Positions 1-11,997 of a stretch of DNA of 64,000 nucleotides are shown here, one piece after another (the first letter of the stretch is position 1; each line of letters begins with the position of its first letter). Under the pieces are notes generated by a model. The model saw only the letters and a list, made by a program, of their open reading frames with translations. It was not told the DNA's origin and did not search any database. The stretch comes from Trissonchulus latispiculum (lineage: Eukaryota > Nematoda > Enoplea > Enoplida > Ironidae). A program made the translations under genes and the position numbers. Location: NCBI GenBank assembly GCA_030248195.1, contig JASAND010008546.1:62001-126000 (forward strand), given 5' to 3'.

Positions 1-146
1 TTTTCAGTCCATTCATAATGGTTGATTAAACATTAAAAAGAAATGCGTGCTACATATATAAGGCAAAAATATCTATATGTACAGCAGAAAATGTAGAACA
101 AACTACAATATATACTGAGGAAATCGACCCCATCGGTCCCGCAGAC

Positions 147-256
147 GGGGCCGTGTAACTGGGCCGGGGCCCAAAATGAACGGGGCCCGACCGGGCTGAC
201 CGTTGAAAAAATTTGCGGGGCCGGCCCTTCACCTGTTCGGCCAGTTACACGGCCCC
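147..256. repeat. GC-rich inverted-repeat foldback (110 bp)
   Basis: The two ends are inverted copies, GGGGCCGTGTAACTGG at the left and its reverse complement at the right, enclosing repeated GGGGCCCG/CGGGCC words. This small island is far more GC-rich than its surroundings. It resembles other short GC-rich terminal-repeat elements in the window, but I see no clear target-site duplication, so the superfamily is open. Confidence 0.5.
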
Positions 257-670
257 AGCGCAATCCTAAACAGCACAGTTTGAATGGCTGGTCAGTTAAA
301 AACAGCAGACTTTTTAGTTTCCTGAAAGAAACTTTACTTCAAGAGCATGCCAGACTATATCTCTGTTACTGAACGGCACAATAACAATTTCGACTTCCTT
401 TCCAATGCACATATAGAAAAACTATTAATTAATTAGCAAAGTATACAACAGAATGCATTTTCTAACTACTTTACTGTTTAATGGCCAAGGCCATACACTT
501 ATACTTAGATAATAGGTTTATACACCAGTTGTAAAACTTTCAGACCTAGTACACGCATCACAGTATGGGCACAGTGCGTTTCTTCTAAATCACGTCATGT
601 GACACACTCAGTTTAGCAATCGCTTATTCTTACAAAAACTGCTTTTATTACATGCAAGTAGGATAGTTAG
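257..670. other. Upstream region of phosphatase gene 1
   Basis: No coding region or repeat is apparent. It is the 5' flank of the first phosphatase gene. I see no convincing TATA box. A splice-acceptor-like tract lies at its end. Confidence 0.4.
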
Positions 671-685
671 TCTACTATTTCTAGG
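671..685 (+). promoter_or_regulatory. Splice-acceptor-like tract abutting the start codon
   Basis: A pyrimidine-rich stretch ending in TTTCTAG lies one base before the ATG at 686. This is the form of a 3' splice site, so the mRNA 5' end may come from a 5'-UTR intron or from spliced-leader trans-splicing. Phosphatase gene 3 has an even stronger acceptor just before its ATG. Confidence 0.4.
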
Positions 686-1741
686 ATGTCGCGTATGCAG
701 CTGATTCTGGTAGCAGTGTTTTCTTCATGCTTTATAAATGAGGTCAGCAGTTTTCGATGGAAATATTGGGATCGAAAGAATGGGTTAGAGCTGGACCGAA
801 TGATTCGCAAAGGTAGAAGAGATAAAGGATCATTTGCTGTGTACGACGCCGACAACACCATTTGGCAGTATGATTTGGAAGAATCTCTTTTGCCTTATTT
901 AGAAAATCAAAATATCATCACATTTGATACGATTGATCCCTCACTAAAGTTGATTCCAAGGAAGGGCACAGAATCGCTGTTTGCATACTACTATCGACTG
1001 TGTGAAATTGATGATAAAGTGTGCTACCGGTGGATAGCCCAGGTGTTCTCAGGGTTCACTTTAAATCAACTGAAGGTTTATGTTGACGAACTGTTTGCTC
1101 TTAATGACAAAATTCCTGTCAAGTACTGGGACAATGGTGTTCTGATTGACGATACTGTGCACACCCCGGTTATCTATAACGCCCAACGGGAACTGATAAA
1201 TAGGCTGCAACTACTTGGAATTAAGGTATATGTGATGACAGCAGCTGCAGAAGAACTGGTCAGAATGGTAGTAACCGATCCACAGTATGGGCTCAATATT
1301 CCAACTGAAAATGTAATTGGCGTTACCATGCTGTTAAAGGACCTATCAACCAATGACGTTACTACTGCAAGGTTGCAAATTAAAAAGGATGAATTCTACG
1401 GAGGTGGATATACTGAATCAAAACATATGGCCAGTGAGCTGACACCCTATTTATGGACACCGGCAACATGGTATGTTGGAAAACTGGCGGCCATCAAGGA
1501 CTACATTCATCCAATCAAGCGTCCACTACTCGTAGCTGGCGATTCACCGAACGATTTCTGGATGCTGCTATATTCTGGCAGGAACAGAATATTTGTAGCT
1601 CGAAAAGAAAGCTATGTAAAAGCGGCAGAGGAGGCCATTCAGCAAAGACTATCTGACGAAAAACGTGAGCCCAGAGAAACACTCAGTGCCCACAAGCATT
1701 GGATATTCGTTGAGCCAAAGGAGCTGCACGAACAATCTTAA
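686..1741 (+). CDS. Secreted HAD-superfamily phosphatase, phosphorylcholine-phosphatase-like, copy 1
   Basis: A 351-residue single-exon protein. Residues 1-22 form a hydrophobic signal peptide, so it is probably secreted. The four HAD motifs are present: motif I DADNT (nucleophile D54, D56), motif II YVMTAA with T185, motif III lysine near K266 or K271 in GKLAAIK, and motif IV GDSPND (D286, D290). HAD enzymes form a phospho-aspartate intermediate and need Mg2+. The DLEESLLPYLE stretch after motif I and the YYYRLCE and QVFSGFT segments resemble, from memory, bacterial phosphorylcholine phosphatase (PchP), which releases choline from phosphorylcholine; the substrate here is inferred. The family is bacterial in my recollection, so an ancient horizontal transfer is plausible. 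It is the most diverged of the three tandem copies and lacks the Gly-rich C-terminal tail of the others. The second in-frame ATG (residue 4) also leaves a signal peptide. Confidence 0.85.
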   Translation: MSRMQLILVAVFSSCFINEVSSFRWKYWDRKNGLELDRMIRKGRRDKGSFAVYDADNTIWQYDLEESLLPYLENQNIITFDTIDPSLKLIPRKGTESLFAYYYRLCEIDDKVCYRWIAQVFSGFTLNQLKVYVDELFALNDKIPVKYWDNGVLIDDTVHTPVIYNAQRELINRLQLLGIKVYVMTAAAEELVRMVVTDPQYGLNIPTENVIGVTMLLKDLSTNDVTTARLQIKKDEFYGGGYTESKHMASELTPYLWTPATWYVGKLAAIKDYIHPIKRPLLVAGDSPNDFWMLLYSGRNRIFVARKESYVKAAEEAIQQRLSDEKREPRETLSAHKHWIFVEPKELHEQS

Positions 1742-1802
1742 AATTTCCGTTCAACGATGGTCCAGGAATTTGCCAAAAAAGTTGATTTCTTAGATTCCCC
1801 CT

Positions 1803-1808
1803 AATAAA
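1803..1808 (+). terminator. Polyadenylation signal AATAAA, phosphatase gene 1
   Basis: A canonical AATAAA hexamer lies 62 bases after the stop codon. Confidence 0.6.
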
Positions 1809-4637
1809 CGCATGCATTTAAGTTTGGTATTTGTAGCTTGCTGCATGGACGAATTGCAATGCAGCTCCAGTATTTTGTAATGACTATATAAAATATAACA
1901 TCACGAGGGCAATATTAATAGATTTTAATACAACAGAATTCGGACCACATTAAATTTAAGTAAAACTACTTTAATGATGAAGACATCTGTATCAAACTTT
2001 GCTCAATTTGACAGCTTGGACGTTTGCAGAAACAGAAAAATTATTATTATAAGAAAAAGTGGCTACATGGATCAACTTGATTCAGCTGTAATGTTAAACA
2101 AAAACGACAATAGTGGATCGATTGCAAAAGCGTTTCTTATTTAAGAATTTAAGCTTCTTTCTTGACTTGTCTTCTTCACATGCTGCCCACTTTTGAGACT
2201 TTTTGACGATCTTGTGAGGCATTTCACTAATTTGTCTAGTCCTTGCAAAGTCTTTTAGAGACTACAATATTTTGAGACTTTTACAGCCACCTCACCCCAG
2301 TCAGTACGCCGGTCAGGGGTAGTGTCAGCAATTTTAGAAGTTTGTCTGGGTGGGGGACGCTAACACGGAATAACTGCAGTCGCAATTATCGTGGTCGCAA
2401 TTAACTGCAGTCGTGGTGCTCTACAAGGCTATCAGTACCTCCATTACTTTCACCGCAAAGGAGGTCCTGTGGTAGCTCCACCTCGCAGGCAGCCACCCCT
2501 TGACAATCTCGGTAAATTGCCCAAGGTGGAATGTGCAGGGTCTCCCCTAGAGAAATAAAAATGCGGCTTATGGTTGAACCAGGAATGAACAATGATCAGA
2601 TTAGATCGACTGTTCTATTTCAAATCCCACGGTTATAATCTTTCGTGTTTGTGGTCGATGCGTGCAGAGAGTACACCAACATTCCTTTCCGGTCGACCTG
2701 TGTATAGCTTAAACAAACTTTGTCATTCACCAGGAAATTATAAATCAAATACAGTATATAGGGTTGACTTGACGTGTTGACATCTGTTGCACATATTTCC
2801 ATTGAGGTAAATTTAGATTGTACCATCTGATTACCGCTCCTTAGGATAATATTCCACCAAGTTCCACGTAAATCCGCATAATTCCATCAGTCGCTACGAG
2901 GCTGTTATAGTCTGTCTACTGGAAATCATTGCAATGTAGGTCTATCTATAAAAGTGTGCAAGTACTAAGTAGTAAACTTATTTGAACCAAACCTAAATTC
3001 CGACTTTGGTGTTGGTTGATCTTAATCCAACGGATTAGCTCAGCCAAATTTCTACTTTCATTTCAAGCCGCGGCAGGAACTATAACTGGATTGACAGTAA
3101 ATCACTAAGTTGTATTTGGAACCTTTTCATATAAATCAGACTAAATCCTTCAATGCTCAATGTCAAATACAATCAGTTCTCACAACTACACTGCGTTTAT
3201 CACCACAAATGGTCTATGCAATTAATTAAATGCTGGGAAGCTGCAAACAACACTTAACTTAACCTGATTTAACAGAAACTGTAACTGTTCCAGCATCTGA
3301 TTTATCAAAACATCTATTGAAAATTTTATTTTAAAAAATTGATAAGAAACTTAGCCTAAAATTTCCAGCCGCATCGTAGCGTAGGCGAACATATCTCCTC
3401 ATTTTGACAGAAATTCGTTGCTACAAAATTGCTGGGGAATAGCAGAAATGTAAGTCCGACTTTTTGAATGGGAACTAACAGTTAACAGTCTTTACACGGC
3501 TATTCATAGATTTATTTGGTTGTAGTCATTTCGTATACTCATAGACTTAAAAAAGAACATCAGAATCTACTGACTTCCATCAAATTCTTCTATGGAATCA
3601 CTACAATGCTGGATGCAATCTTGTACACTGAGCTTATGTTGCGACAGTGAACGTAATTTATAGGAGTCAACAAGAGTATCTTGTATCAGTATAGTATCAA
3701 CAGTAACTTGCTACTGAAGTTAAAAAACTTTGAATAGTACGGCACTCAGGAATATTTGGGCATCTCGGATGATCATAATGTTGTTATTCCAGAGCTTCTT
3801 CGAAATATGCAGTAGGGAAAGTAAGTGGCCTTGTTGAAAAATGCAACTGTGACAGACATGACATCCCTGCGAGGCGAGTTCAAAGCCTCTTTATAAGATG
3901 CTCTACTATGAGAAAACTCCAACAGATAAAAACGGTAAGCAAAAGCTCCCATGCGTAGCAAACGTCTCGATGCTCAACGGAGATACCGAGTTCGCGAGTT
4001 TGCCACATTGGCAATTTGGCTACAATACCTTTCCAACAGACGCATCGTGCAAGAATCTGCCACCTGGATTGATCTTGACCTAACTCTATTAAGTAAATAA
4101 ATCTGTGTGTGAAATGACGCGGTGACCAGAAGCAGAGGATCCAGAATGAGCAATATGAGCAGATTTGCAGTTTACGCCAAGCATTTGATCATAAGAAGGC
4201 TGACAAGGAAGAGGCTAAGGCTTACTCTTTTTTGGCAACGGGTGTTTTGGCACTACCCGAGTCAACAATATATACTACCGGGAAAGCCTTCCACTCACAA
4301 TTTCATTCTGGACTTTAGCTAAAAATAAAGTAACTACGACATAAGGCACCGTGGTGGAGGAAAAAGTGTTGTTGTGTGACTTCGTGCTTCCAAAATTTTC
4401 TAGAAAAATCCTTTCTCAGCAATAAAATATTCATCGAAGAGACAATTGACCTTTTGTCAGAAAGTACTTCCGCTTCCTTTATTTGCTATTGTCGACGTAA
4501 TTGTCCTAGCTGGTTAGATGTTGCTGTTCTAAATAGCCGCTTATATATTTGTTATACCTTACATAACAGTATTATGAACATCAACAGCAGCTGATATACT
4601 TCCAGGGGATGCATTCAATGTCGAGATCCGTTTAGAA
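1809..4637. other. Intergenic, no gene seen
   Basis: AT-rich sequence with only short random reading frames. I found no convincing exon, repeat boundary or RNA gene. Confidence 0.5.
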
Positions 4638-4850
4638 CAACCGAATATTGAATTGAAAGGTTATCCTTAAATTCCATAAATTGACATTTTCTAAGCATCC
4701 GGGTTTATTAATCGTGAAGGTCATCTGTTCTGTCACCGGCAAGTTCAGTTTGAAGCCAATTTCTAATACAGTTCAGGTTTTGCTCTGTTCAGAGTATACA
4801 ACAACGAATGCTTACGATTATTTTGCGGATTGCTCGGTGCCTTAGAGGCC
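4638..4850. repeat. Duplicated upstream block, copy near phosphatase gene 2
   Basis: It aligns with 16985-17225: both share GAAAGGTTATCCTTAAA, ATCCATAAATTGACATTT-like text and a common run of further words in the same order. It is upstream of phosphatase gene 2, as the partner is upstream of gene 3, so the duplication that made the genes also copied their flanks. Confidence 0.6.
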
Positions 4851-5629
4851 TTTGTTTTGAAATTAGTTTAGGTTTTTGCCAGACTCTTCAGGCAAAATCC
4901 TAGCAGTCTATAAGCCAAACACTTGGTGCAACTTTACTTCAAGGCACACAATCCAAGACTGGAGCAAACATTCAACTTCACTTTAACATCAACTTAAATT
5001 CAAAGTCTAACTCTATTCTTGGAGCGATGTTTTGGCTACAGAACTCTTAGAGAGAAGGCACAAGCCAAAACAATACAAAAAAACAAGAACAAGAAATCTA
5101 AATGTCAGTCCTACCGTAATCCCTTTTAGCTAAGCTAACATCTATTTATTAATTCATTATTAGCTAAATCTGTAACTATTTATTATTATTAGTTAAATCT
5201 AATTTTGATATTTTAAATCTATACCTATGGTTACACATAGAGTATCATCAAACTTCGCCCATTCGTTTGGGTCAGTCACACGCTGTCATTCTCCCGGACA
5301 ATTATAGGGAGTCAAACACAGTCACGTCTGCAAAGTTGCAGTAGATGCAAACGATAGACACCATTAATACTAAGTTAAGTATAGTGTCAGAAGTAGCATC
5401 GAAACATAGCAATCAGAGTTCTCAAAACGAAATAAATGAAACCAAGGAAAATAACATTGCCTAAACTGTGGCTTATCAATATTGTGTCTAAATTAGAGGC
5501 GAGAAAACAAAAAATATGATTCGGATGTATTGAATTTTCCAGTGCTTTCACATTAATATGTAAATATCTCTTAAGACAATGCTAAGAATCTGTTGGTACT
5601 AAAATAGCATTGCAGACCTTTTTGACAAA

Positions 5630-5740
5630 TTGTTCTGCGATGAGAATAGGTGCAGCAGACTATGTTGCACCAGTAGCTTTCACAACGTAGTTGAAGAAAT
5701 CTCTCTATATAAACTACTTGATTATGGTAAACTTTCGAAC
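5630..5740. repeat. Duplicated upstream block 2 (gene 2 side)
   Basis: It matches 17745-17845 closely (GAGAATAGGTGCAGCAGACT against GAGAATAGCTGCAGCCGACT, continuing for about 100 bases). In the gene 2 copy the order is broken just downstream by the hAT-like insertion at 5789. Confidence 0.65.
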
Positions 5741-5788
5741 AATACATACTATTATCAAGAGTACATGCTGATAAGCGTATGTCACTAG

Positions 5789-6778
5789 TAGTGATGTTGA
5801 TCGGATCGGCAAAATCGATCCGATCCGCGATCCGCAAGCCGGATCGGACCGGATCGGATCGGATCGGTGGGCCTGCTGGATCGGTCCGGATCGGATCGCT
5901 TGAGTCAGTCGGATCGGCGATCCGACTAAATATGTAGCAAACACCAAATACTGTCTGTACAAAAGCACTTGACACAGGCGGAGAACGCGTGTATATATTT
6001 TTTACATTACTACTATTTTTCCTGTTTTTGTACAAGCTGTTCAGTACATGTATCCTTTTTACAAAGATTGCTGCATCACGTTTTGGTTTTCCCAGTCAAA
6101 CTCAATAAGTTGCTTTTAGGTTGAAGTAAAAATAACTCTCTTGCATGCATAAAGCTAGACTATTATCTTTTCATGTTTAGCAATAAGACTATTAATAGTT
6201 TTGCAGTTGTCTCTTGCGCTCACTTTCTAGTTAACGCTACGGTCTTAGCTACGTAAAAATAATATGAATTTCAGTGTTAGTCGGAAATTCAAAATTGTTT
6301 ATGTTCAGATTCAATGGTTGGAACAACAGCTTCAGTAAAAAATTTTGCATTATCAAACATGATACATATCTTTATAATAATTTTTAGCACATGTGCTATT
6401 AGATATGTATATAAATTATAAAGTAAACAAAAACAAATACCATAGCGTATGACTATATTTACTTCTGCAAGAGTTTGCTTTTGTGTATTCGACCTTGTAT
6501 ATTTGAAAATTTCTTACAGTTACGCATTTTTTGTTTCAAAAGAATTAAATGAAAAAATTTTGAAATTAGTATGGAAAATGTGTTTAATAAAGCAAAACCT
6601 GACATCAAAAGCAATCAATATTTGGCTTTTTGCTTGTGCCAAACCGGATCGCCGGATCGGATCGGATCGACCGATCCAGGGCCTGGATCGGATCGGATCG
6701 GATTGGATCGACAAATAATTTTACTGGATCGGATCGGATAATTTTTTCATTGCCGATCCGATCCGATCCACATCACTA
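5789..6778. mobile_element. Non-autonomous hAT-like element with GATCGG subterminal arrays
   Basis: The ends TAGTGATGTTGATCGG and CCGATCCACATCACTA are inverted copies. The flanks are 8-base near-duplicates, GTCACTAG at 5781-5788 and GTCATTAG at 6779-6786 (7 of 8 match). An 8-bp duplication and TAG/CAG-type tips are hAT hallmarks. Both subterminal zones are packed with GATCGG/CCGATC, the sort of repeated site hAT transposases bind. There is no transposase. The element sits in the duplicated upstream region of phosphatase gene 2 and is absent from the gene 3 copy. Confidence 0.75.
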
Positions 6779-6796
6779 GTCATTAGGTGCACTGAT

Positions 6797-7060
6797 GTTA
6801 TCAGAGTAAACACTAAGCTATGTTTGCTACTGGCTGATACACCACTACAAATTTGAGCCTAGCGACCCCCCGCAGACGAGTACCAGGTTTAAACGGAGGT
6901 ACGCTCACTCGCTCAATGCTTACGTGCCTAAACTCAAAAACACACGAGCCTGCCTGGAGCTTTAGAACACAAATATAGCGTGAGAATTTCCTTGAAGTAA
7001 TGGGTCTAATTTGCGGGAGGTTGCGAGTAGAGCATAGTTTTTCCTCTGATATCAAGAGTA
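6797..7060. mobile_element. Degraded palindromic MITE (7-bp-TSD family, CAAGAGTAC ends)
   Basis: The interior shares with the copy in the gypsy LTR the words ACGCTCACTCGCTC, GAGCTTTAG, ACACAA.TATAGCG and the GGGTCTAATTTGCGG motif. The terminal parts still pair (TATCAGAG against CTCTGATA). The exact tips and duplication are no longer clear, so this is an older copy. Confidence 0.5.
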
Positions 7061-7616
7061 ACTAAAAGCACTGGAAAAATCTTTACATGCTAAGCTTATG
7101 TTTTGTTCTTGTAAAACGTAACAGCTTTGTCAAACCATAATGACGGTGACCTGCTGTGAGCGGACTGCTGTCATCCAACTGTCTGCATTGGATTTGCATT
7201 CTTTCGCAGCATCAAATAGCTGAATTTTATCAATGACTCTAGTAACGTACCAAAGCTCAGTTGCGACTTGTTTGTATCTAGTAGCCAGCCACTTTCTACC
7301 TACCATCTCCAATTGCGTATATTTTGCAGTATACTGCAGTGGACAGCACCAATAAAGCTTACGAATAGTAGCAATATAGCAGAAGATTAATTACAGATTC
7401 CCATTCAATAATTGTGTTTAGCCTTCTGCTGTTTCGCAACTATTCCTAAGCATTATTGCAGCAGTCCACGGCTAATTACACGGATGGCAACAGTTTATTG
7501 TACTGGAAAGGTGGTAGCAACTTATCTGCATTATATTTGTATTTCAATTATAGTGATCAAACAGCATAAACTGTCTCCATTATATTTACATTTCATTATA
7601 TTTCTATTTCACCAAA

Positions 7617-7620
7617 TATA

Positions 7621-7713
<93 letters not shown>
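7617..7713. repeat. (AT)n microsatellite upstream of phosphatase gene 2
   Basis: About 97 bases of nearly pure TA dinucleotide, ending 43 bases before the ATG. A shorter TA tract lies at the matching place before gene 3, and none before gene 1. It may act as an open-promoter tract or vary in length between individuals. Confidence 0.9.
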
Positions 7714-7715
<2 letters not shown>

Positions 7716-7756
7716 GCATTAGTTTTAGTGAACCAACAGCTACCTGAGACCTGAAT

Positions 7757-8998
7757 ATGCGGCAGTCAACACTGCTTTTTCTGTGGGTTACTTATACCGC
7801 CTATGTCAGTGCTTGGGGACGGTACTCCAACTGGAAGACTTCATCTCAAGCCAAAGGAGTTGAGAAGGAGAGCGATTCTGGATGGAAATATTGGAGCAAA
7901 GAGCACGGTCAACAGTTGGATGAGCTCATTGCAAAGGGAAAATCGGATAGGCAGGGATCCTACGTAGTGTATGATGCTGATAATACGATCTGGCAATACG
8001 ACCTGGAGGAATCGTTACTGCCCTATCTGGAGAACAAGGGAATTATTACTTTCGATACCATTGAGCCGTCGCTGTTGCTTATTCCTCGGAAGGATTCAGA
8101 AACGCTATTTGCCTACTACTATCGACTGTGTGAAAAGGATGATAAAGTTTGCTTTCCATGGATTGCACAGGTGTTCTCCGGATTTACCCTAGGCCAGCTG
8201 AAGGTCTATGTCGACGAACTTTTTGCCCTCAAGGGAGAGATTCCTGTAAAGTACTGGGACAATGGTGTTCTTGTCGACGATCACGTGCACAGCCCAATCA
8301 TCTACAACGGCCAACGTGAACTCATAACTAAACTACAACAGGAGGGCATCCAGGTGTACGTGATCACAGCTGCAGCGGAAGAACTGGTCAGGCTGGTGGT
8401 ATCCGATCCACAGTATGGACTCAACATTCCAACGGAACGAGTAATTGGAGTTACCATGCTGTTGAAGGATCCAAAAACCGATGACGTAACTACTGCACGA
8501 CTACAGATTCAACACGGTCACTTCCTGGATGATGAATATACGAAAGAACAGCACATGGCCAGTATACTGACGTCCTATATGTGGACACCTGCAACTTGGT
8601 ATGTTGGCAAGTTGGCAGCTATCAAAGACTACATCCATCCAGTTAAGCCGCCACTGCTGGTAGCTGGCGACTCACCAAACGATTTCTGGATGCTGCTGTA
8701 CTCGATGGGATATAGGATTTTTGTGGTTCGGAAGGCAAAGTATCTGGACAAGGCTAAGGAGGCCATCGAGAAACGGATTCGGGACGATTTCACGGCCAAC
8801 AACTATCGAAGTGAGGCGGAAAATAATTGGATCTATGTGGATCCAAAGGAATTGCATGAAGGAGTAAAACCTGGGAATCCGTCCACCTCTTCCGAAGAAA
8901 GTTCTGAAAAAGGCAACGGGTATTGGTCTTATGGACATGGGCGAGGAAACGGTTTGGGATGGGGACTCCAAACCTATCTGTTTAAAAACAAGACATAG
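7757..8998 (+). CDS. Secreted HAD-superfamily phosphatase, phosphorylcholine-phosphatase-like, copy 2
   Basis: A 413-residue intact protein in one exon. A signal peptide covers about residues 1-20. HAD motif I is DADNT (D73, D75), motif II has YVITAA (T204), the motif III lysine is in GKLAAIK, and motif IV is GDSPND (D305, D309). Compared with copy 1 it has about 20 extra residues before the core and a Ser/Glu- then Gly/Tyr/Trp-rich tail after the HELHEG-like end of the domain; the tail looks disordered and is shared only with copy 3. It is closest to copy 3 throughout. The predicted role is extracellular phosphate-ester hydrolysis, possibly phosphorylcholine; the substrate is inference. No intron is needed to join the motifs, which fits a gene acquired from bacteria or by retroposition. 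Confidence 0.88.
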   Translation: MRQSTLLFLWVTYTAYVSAWGRYSNWKTSSQAKGVEKESDSGWKYWSKEHGQQLDELIAKGKSDRQGSYVVYDADNTIWQYDLEESLLPYLENKGIITFDTIEPSLLLIPRKDSETLFAYYYRLCEKDDKVCFPWIAQVFSGFTLGQLKVYVDELFALKGEIPVKYWDNGVLVDDHVHSPIIYNGQRELITKLQQEGIQVYVITAAAEELVRLVVSDPQYGLNIPTERVIGVTMLLKDPKTDDVTTARLQIQHGHFLDDEYTKEQHMASILTSYMWTPATWYVGKLAAIKDYIHPVKPPLLVAGDSPNDFWMLLYSMGYRIFVVRKAKYLDKAKEAIEKRIRDDFTANNYRSEAENNWIYVDPKELHEGVKPGNPSTSSEESSEKGNGYWSYGHGRGNGLGWGLQTYLFKNKT

Positions 8999-9026
8999 AA
9001 TAAGAGTAGTACATATTATGATTATC

Positions 9027-9032
9027 AATAAA
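9027..9032 (+). terminator. Polyadenylation signal AATAAA, phosphatase gene 2
   Basis: AATAAA lies 29 bases after the stop codon. The corresponding place after gene 3 has the weaker AGTAAA form. Confidence 0.6.
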
Positions 9033-9359
9033 CATCTGTAGCATTCTATTAATAGTCTTTTGAAAATTAATATTTACAGTACGTATTCAGAGCAACCTTC
9101 TACACTAAGTGTGTTCTATACCAAGTATGCTCTAAACATTAGCCGAAATCTGGAGGGGGGTTTGCTTCCCTGCGTGCAAACATGCTACTGACAATTTGCA
9201 AGAGGCGTTATCGACAAGTTATATACTATTAACTTAAGCTAGGAAAACCGTATAGCAGTACTTTTATATCATTATGTTGAGTAGAACAAGACCTTTGTGA
9301 GCCTCTGATAGATAGGTTTCTTGCTGCGCTATAAGTGGAGGGCATACATATGCCTGGGG

Positions 9360-9490
9360 GGTTGGTGATTTCACCTTCCCCAGACCAGAATCCGGTTTTT
9401 CCGGTTTCTGGCCCAAAAACAGAAAAAGAATCCGGTTTTTCGGCGGCCTCCGGCTATCGGTTCACCCCCCCCTCAAACGTCCTCTCCTGC
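9360..9490. repeat. CCGGTTTTTC-rich repeat fragment
   Basis: It contains AATCCGGTTTTTCCGG and AATCCGGTTTTTCGGC, with CCCC-rich text at its end. It looks like the subterminal part of a DNA element, but I cannot fix boundaries. Confidence 0.3.
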
Positions 9491-9648
9491 ACATGTTTGG
9501 TGGAGGATCACGTCAAGTTTAGAGTTTGCAAAAACATAAGCTCTAGCACCAATTTTACATACATCCCCCGTCTGGACAATTTAACGAGTTGTCAAGCCGT
9601 GGCCGCTCGTCAGGTGGAGCTATCACTGAGCCTCCAATACTAAATTAA

Positions 9649-10858
9649 GTGGGGCGAGTCCATTTTTGGCCTATTTTTCGGCCATCTCCGATTTTGCTCA
9701 TTTTCACATATTTTGTTGTCCGATTGATATATTTTAACGAGTTTTTGAAATGAAGGTCGGATCTCTTACGGTTAGCGGTGAATTTTAACTCAAACTTGAT
9801 GTCAGTATGTGTTAAACATAGGAAACTGAAAAAGTGGTGATTTTTTCCGTGCTCCAGAGAAATCTCGTCAACGACAAAACGGAGCACTTCAACGTCAATC
9901 TTATATCATAAATACGATCTCGAAGGGTGATTTGTAAGAAGCAGAATTTTAATTTAGGCCTTCAAAAATTTTTAATCAATGTTTTAAGTTTGCGAACAGC
10001 CAAATTTGACGATTTTGCAAAGTTACAATTAGGTCAGCAATTTTGATGAAATATTCTGAAAGCTGTAATCTCTAATTAAAAATTCTACTTCCTACAAATC
10101 ACAGCTTATGATAAGACATTCCGAACGATACCAATTGATCCTTGTTAGCTCCGTCCGATTTCGAGATTTCTCTGGCGCAGAAATCTCAATTTTTAGCAAA
10201 ATTTGGGATATTCTCGTTTTTTGGAAAATAGCATTGAGCTATGGCAATACAGACCTATAAAATGTTAGGCTATCTATTTGCGCAAGATTATTGATGACTT
10301 TAGGTCAAGTTTGGGCACAAATGCTGCAGGTTAGTTGGTCGCTGGGGTTAAATCTGGGGGTCTGACAACCATAATCTCAAAAATAGCGATTTTTCAAATT
10401 TTTCGAAATATGCTAAATTTTATATCAATCGAAAGCTCTCATTGTCCTGAACATTTTGCCTTGTTGGACCATTGCCCGCAAATGCACCAAATTCAAATTA
10501 TCGGCCGTTAAATGATTTTCGTGGTCAAGGCTTTCCAGGGCCGGTGCTACTCCTAAAATCACTAAATAAAGTCACAAAGAAAAGTTTTCCCATTAAAAGC
10601 TACCCTGACTTCTGTGTTTGCATCAGATAATAACATACAACCGAATGAAGCTCCATGCTCAAGGAAGTTCAGGTGTAAGTGCCTTTATTTGCTGCGGCAC
10701 CGCCGTTTTCACTTGTTTTCAAATTGCATGCAATTAATAGCAGGTTACTCGTTAAGTACTGAACGAAACTACTCGAAATTGAAACTCGATATGCAGGACA
10801 TATGTGGCAAAATTTTGTGTAAAAATGAGCAAAATTTTTCATGGTGGACCCCCCCCCC
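9649..10858. mobile_element. TTAA-flanked non-autonomous element (1.2 kb)
   Basis: It is bounded by TTAA at 9645-9648 and 10859-10862. The ends are inverted: left GTGGGGCGAGTCCA, right (reverse complement) GGGGGGGGGGTCCA. Target specificity for TTAA is the piggyBac-type hallmark. The interior has no transposase and only short frames. It is one of several TTAA elements in the window with G-rich tips. Confidence 0.5.
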
Positions 10859-11149
10859 TTAAGCTTGAGTGGTGTTAAACGAGTTACAAATTCAATTTCA
10901 ACTCAACTTCACGACTTTCTATTGTATTGCGAAAAGGCCCAATGAATCAACATTTTAATTATTATGCAGCACGCTAAAGTCAGTGCTTGTTCAATCAAGC
11001 TGGCTGAGTTGGCCGAATTCTCTTAAGTAATTTTGATTAGTCTATGGTTCACCGTAAGTCTATAAGGTTTTGGCAAATTCAAATGAAAATACGATTGTCA
11101 CGAAGATACCGAACGGCTGGCTGGCTGTTGTCAAGCCCGTCTCAAGACC

Positions 11150-11300
11150 GGCAAGCTTCTGGCTTCTCAATAGAGATGAGGATGTTCCGGACTTTTCGGC
11201 GAGGATGAGGACGTTCCGCCAGAAATTGTGGTCGGCTCCGCTCGTGGATATAATCCGCTCGGCACAGGAAGATTATGAAGTGGGTCGGCTCTGCTCGCCA
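11150..11300. repeat. Possible hAT-like fragment
   Basis: TAGAGATGAGGATGTTCCGG at 11170-11190 resembles the tip of the hAT-like element at 21641 (TAGAGATGAGCACGATTCGG), followed by repeated GGCTCGCT/CGGCTC words. No matched right end was found. Confidence 0.25.
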
Positions 11301-11997
11301 AGCTTGAAATTTAAAATTCGGCAGCTTACATCGATTTTTGTTTATTTCCATATCGTTTCAGCAGAATTTGTTGAAACTGTAGGTTTTGGTTACTAGTAAC
11401 AAACAAACCTGGGTTTTAACGTTTCATTAATAACCTGAAGTTTACTAGTATCAGTATATCTGAATTTTACGTTACCGTTCAGCTTACTTTGCCTTTCCCT
11501 ACTCTACATACAATATAGAAAGGAACTTGTGCTGAACGCAGAAAGGAATTACGAGAGAACGTGTTGGTTTTGGTTTTACCCAGCCTTCGAAAAAATGGGA
11601 CAATCTGCTACATTTTTAAAAATTGGAAATAAAATTAGAATTTTTACAAAAATTCTTAACTAATAAATTTTGAAAACCTCTGTTCCCCGCCGATATTAAC
11701 TAAGTCGTAATCAATTACAATAATAGTGAAGAATAATTTTAATTTTAACATCTTACCTCTAATACTATAAGCAGTCACAACCTTTTCTGATATCGGATAA
11801 AACAAAAACATTGCAAAACCCCAGAAGCACAAAAATACTAGATTTTATATGTAAAATTTTTTATAAAAACCGAAACTATGGCACGTAGAAATGAAAGTCA
11901 TAAGTCTTTCTTACTTAATTTAGTCTTTCTTAAACACACCTTGCACAAGTTTACTTCAAGGACAGCCTCACACTAGAAAAAGTGGGCTTGGAAGGTA

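Noticed and set aside
7412..7747. Open frame with a long Ile-Tyr repeat
   Set aside because: It is produced by the TA microsatellite.
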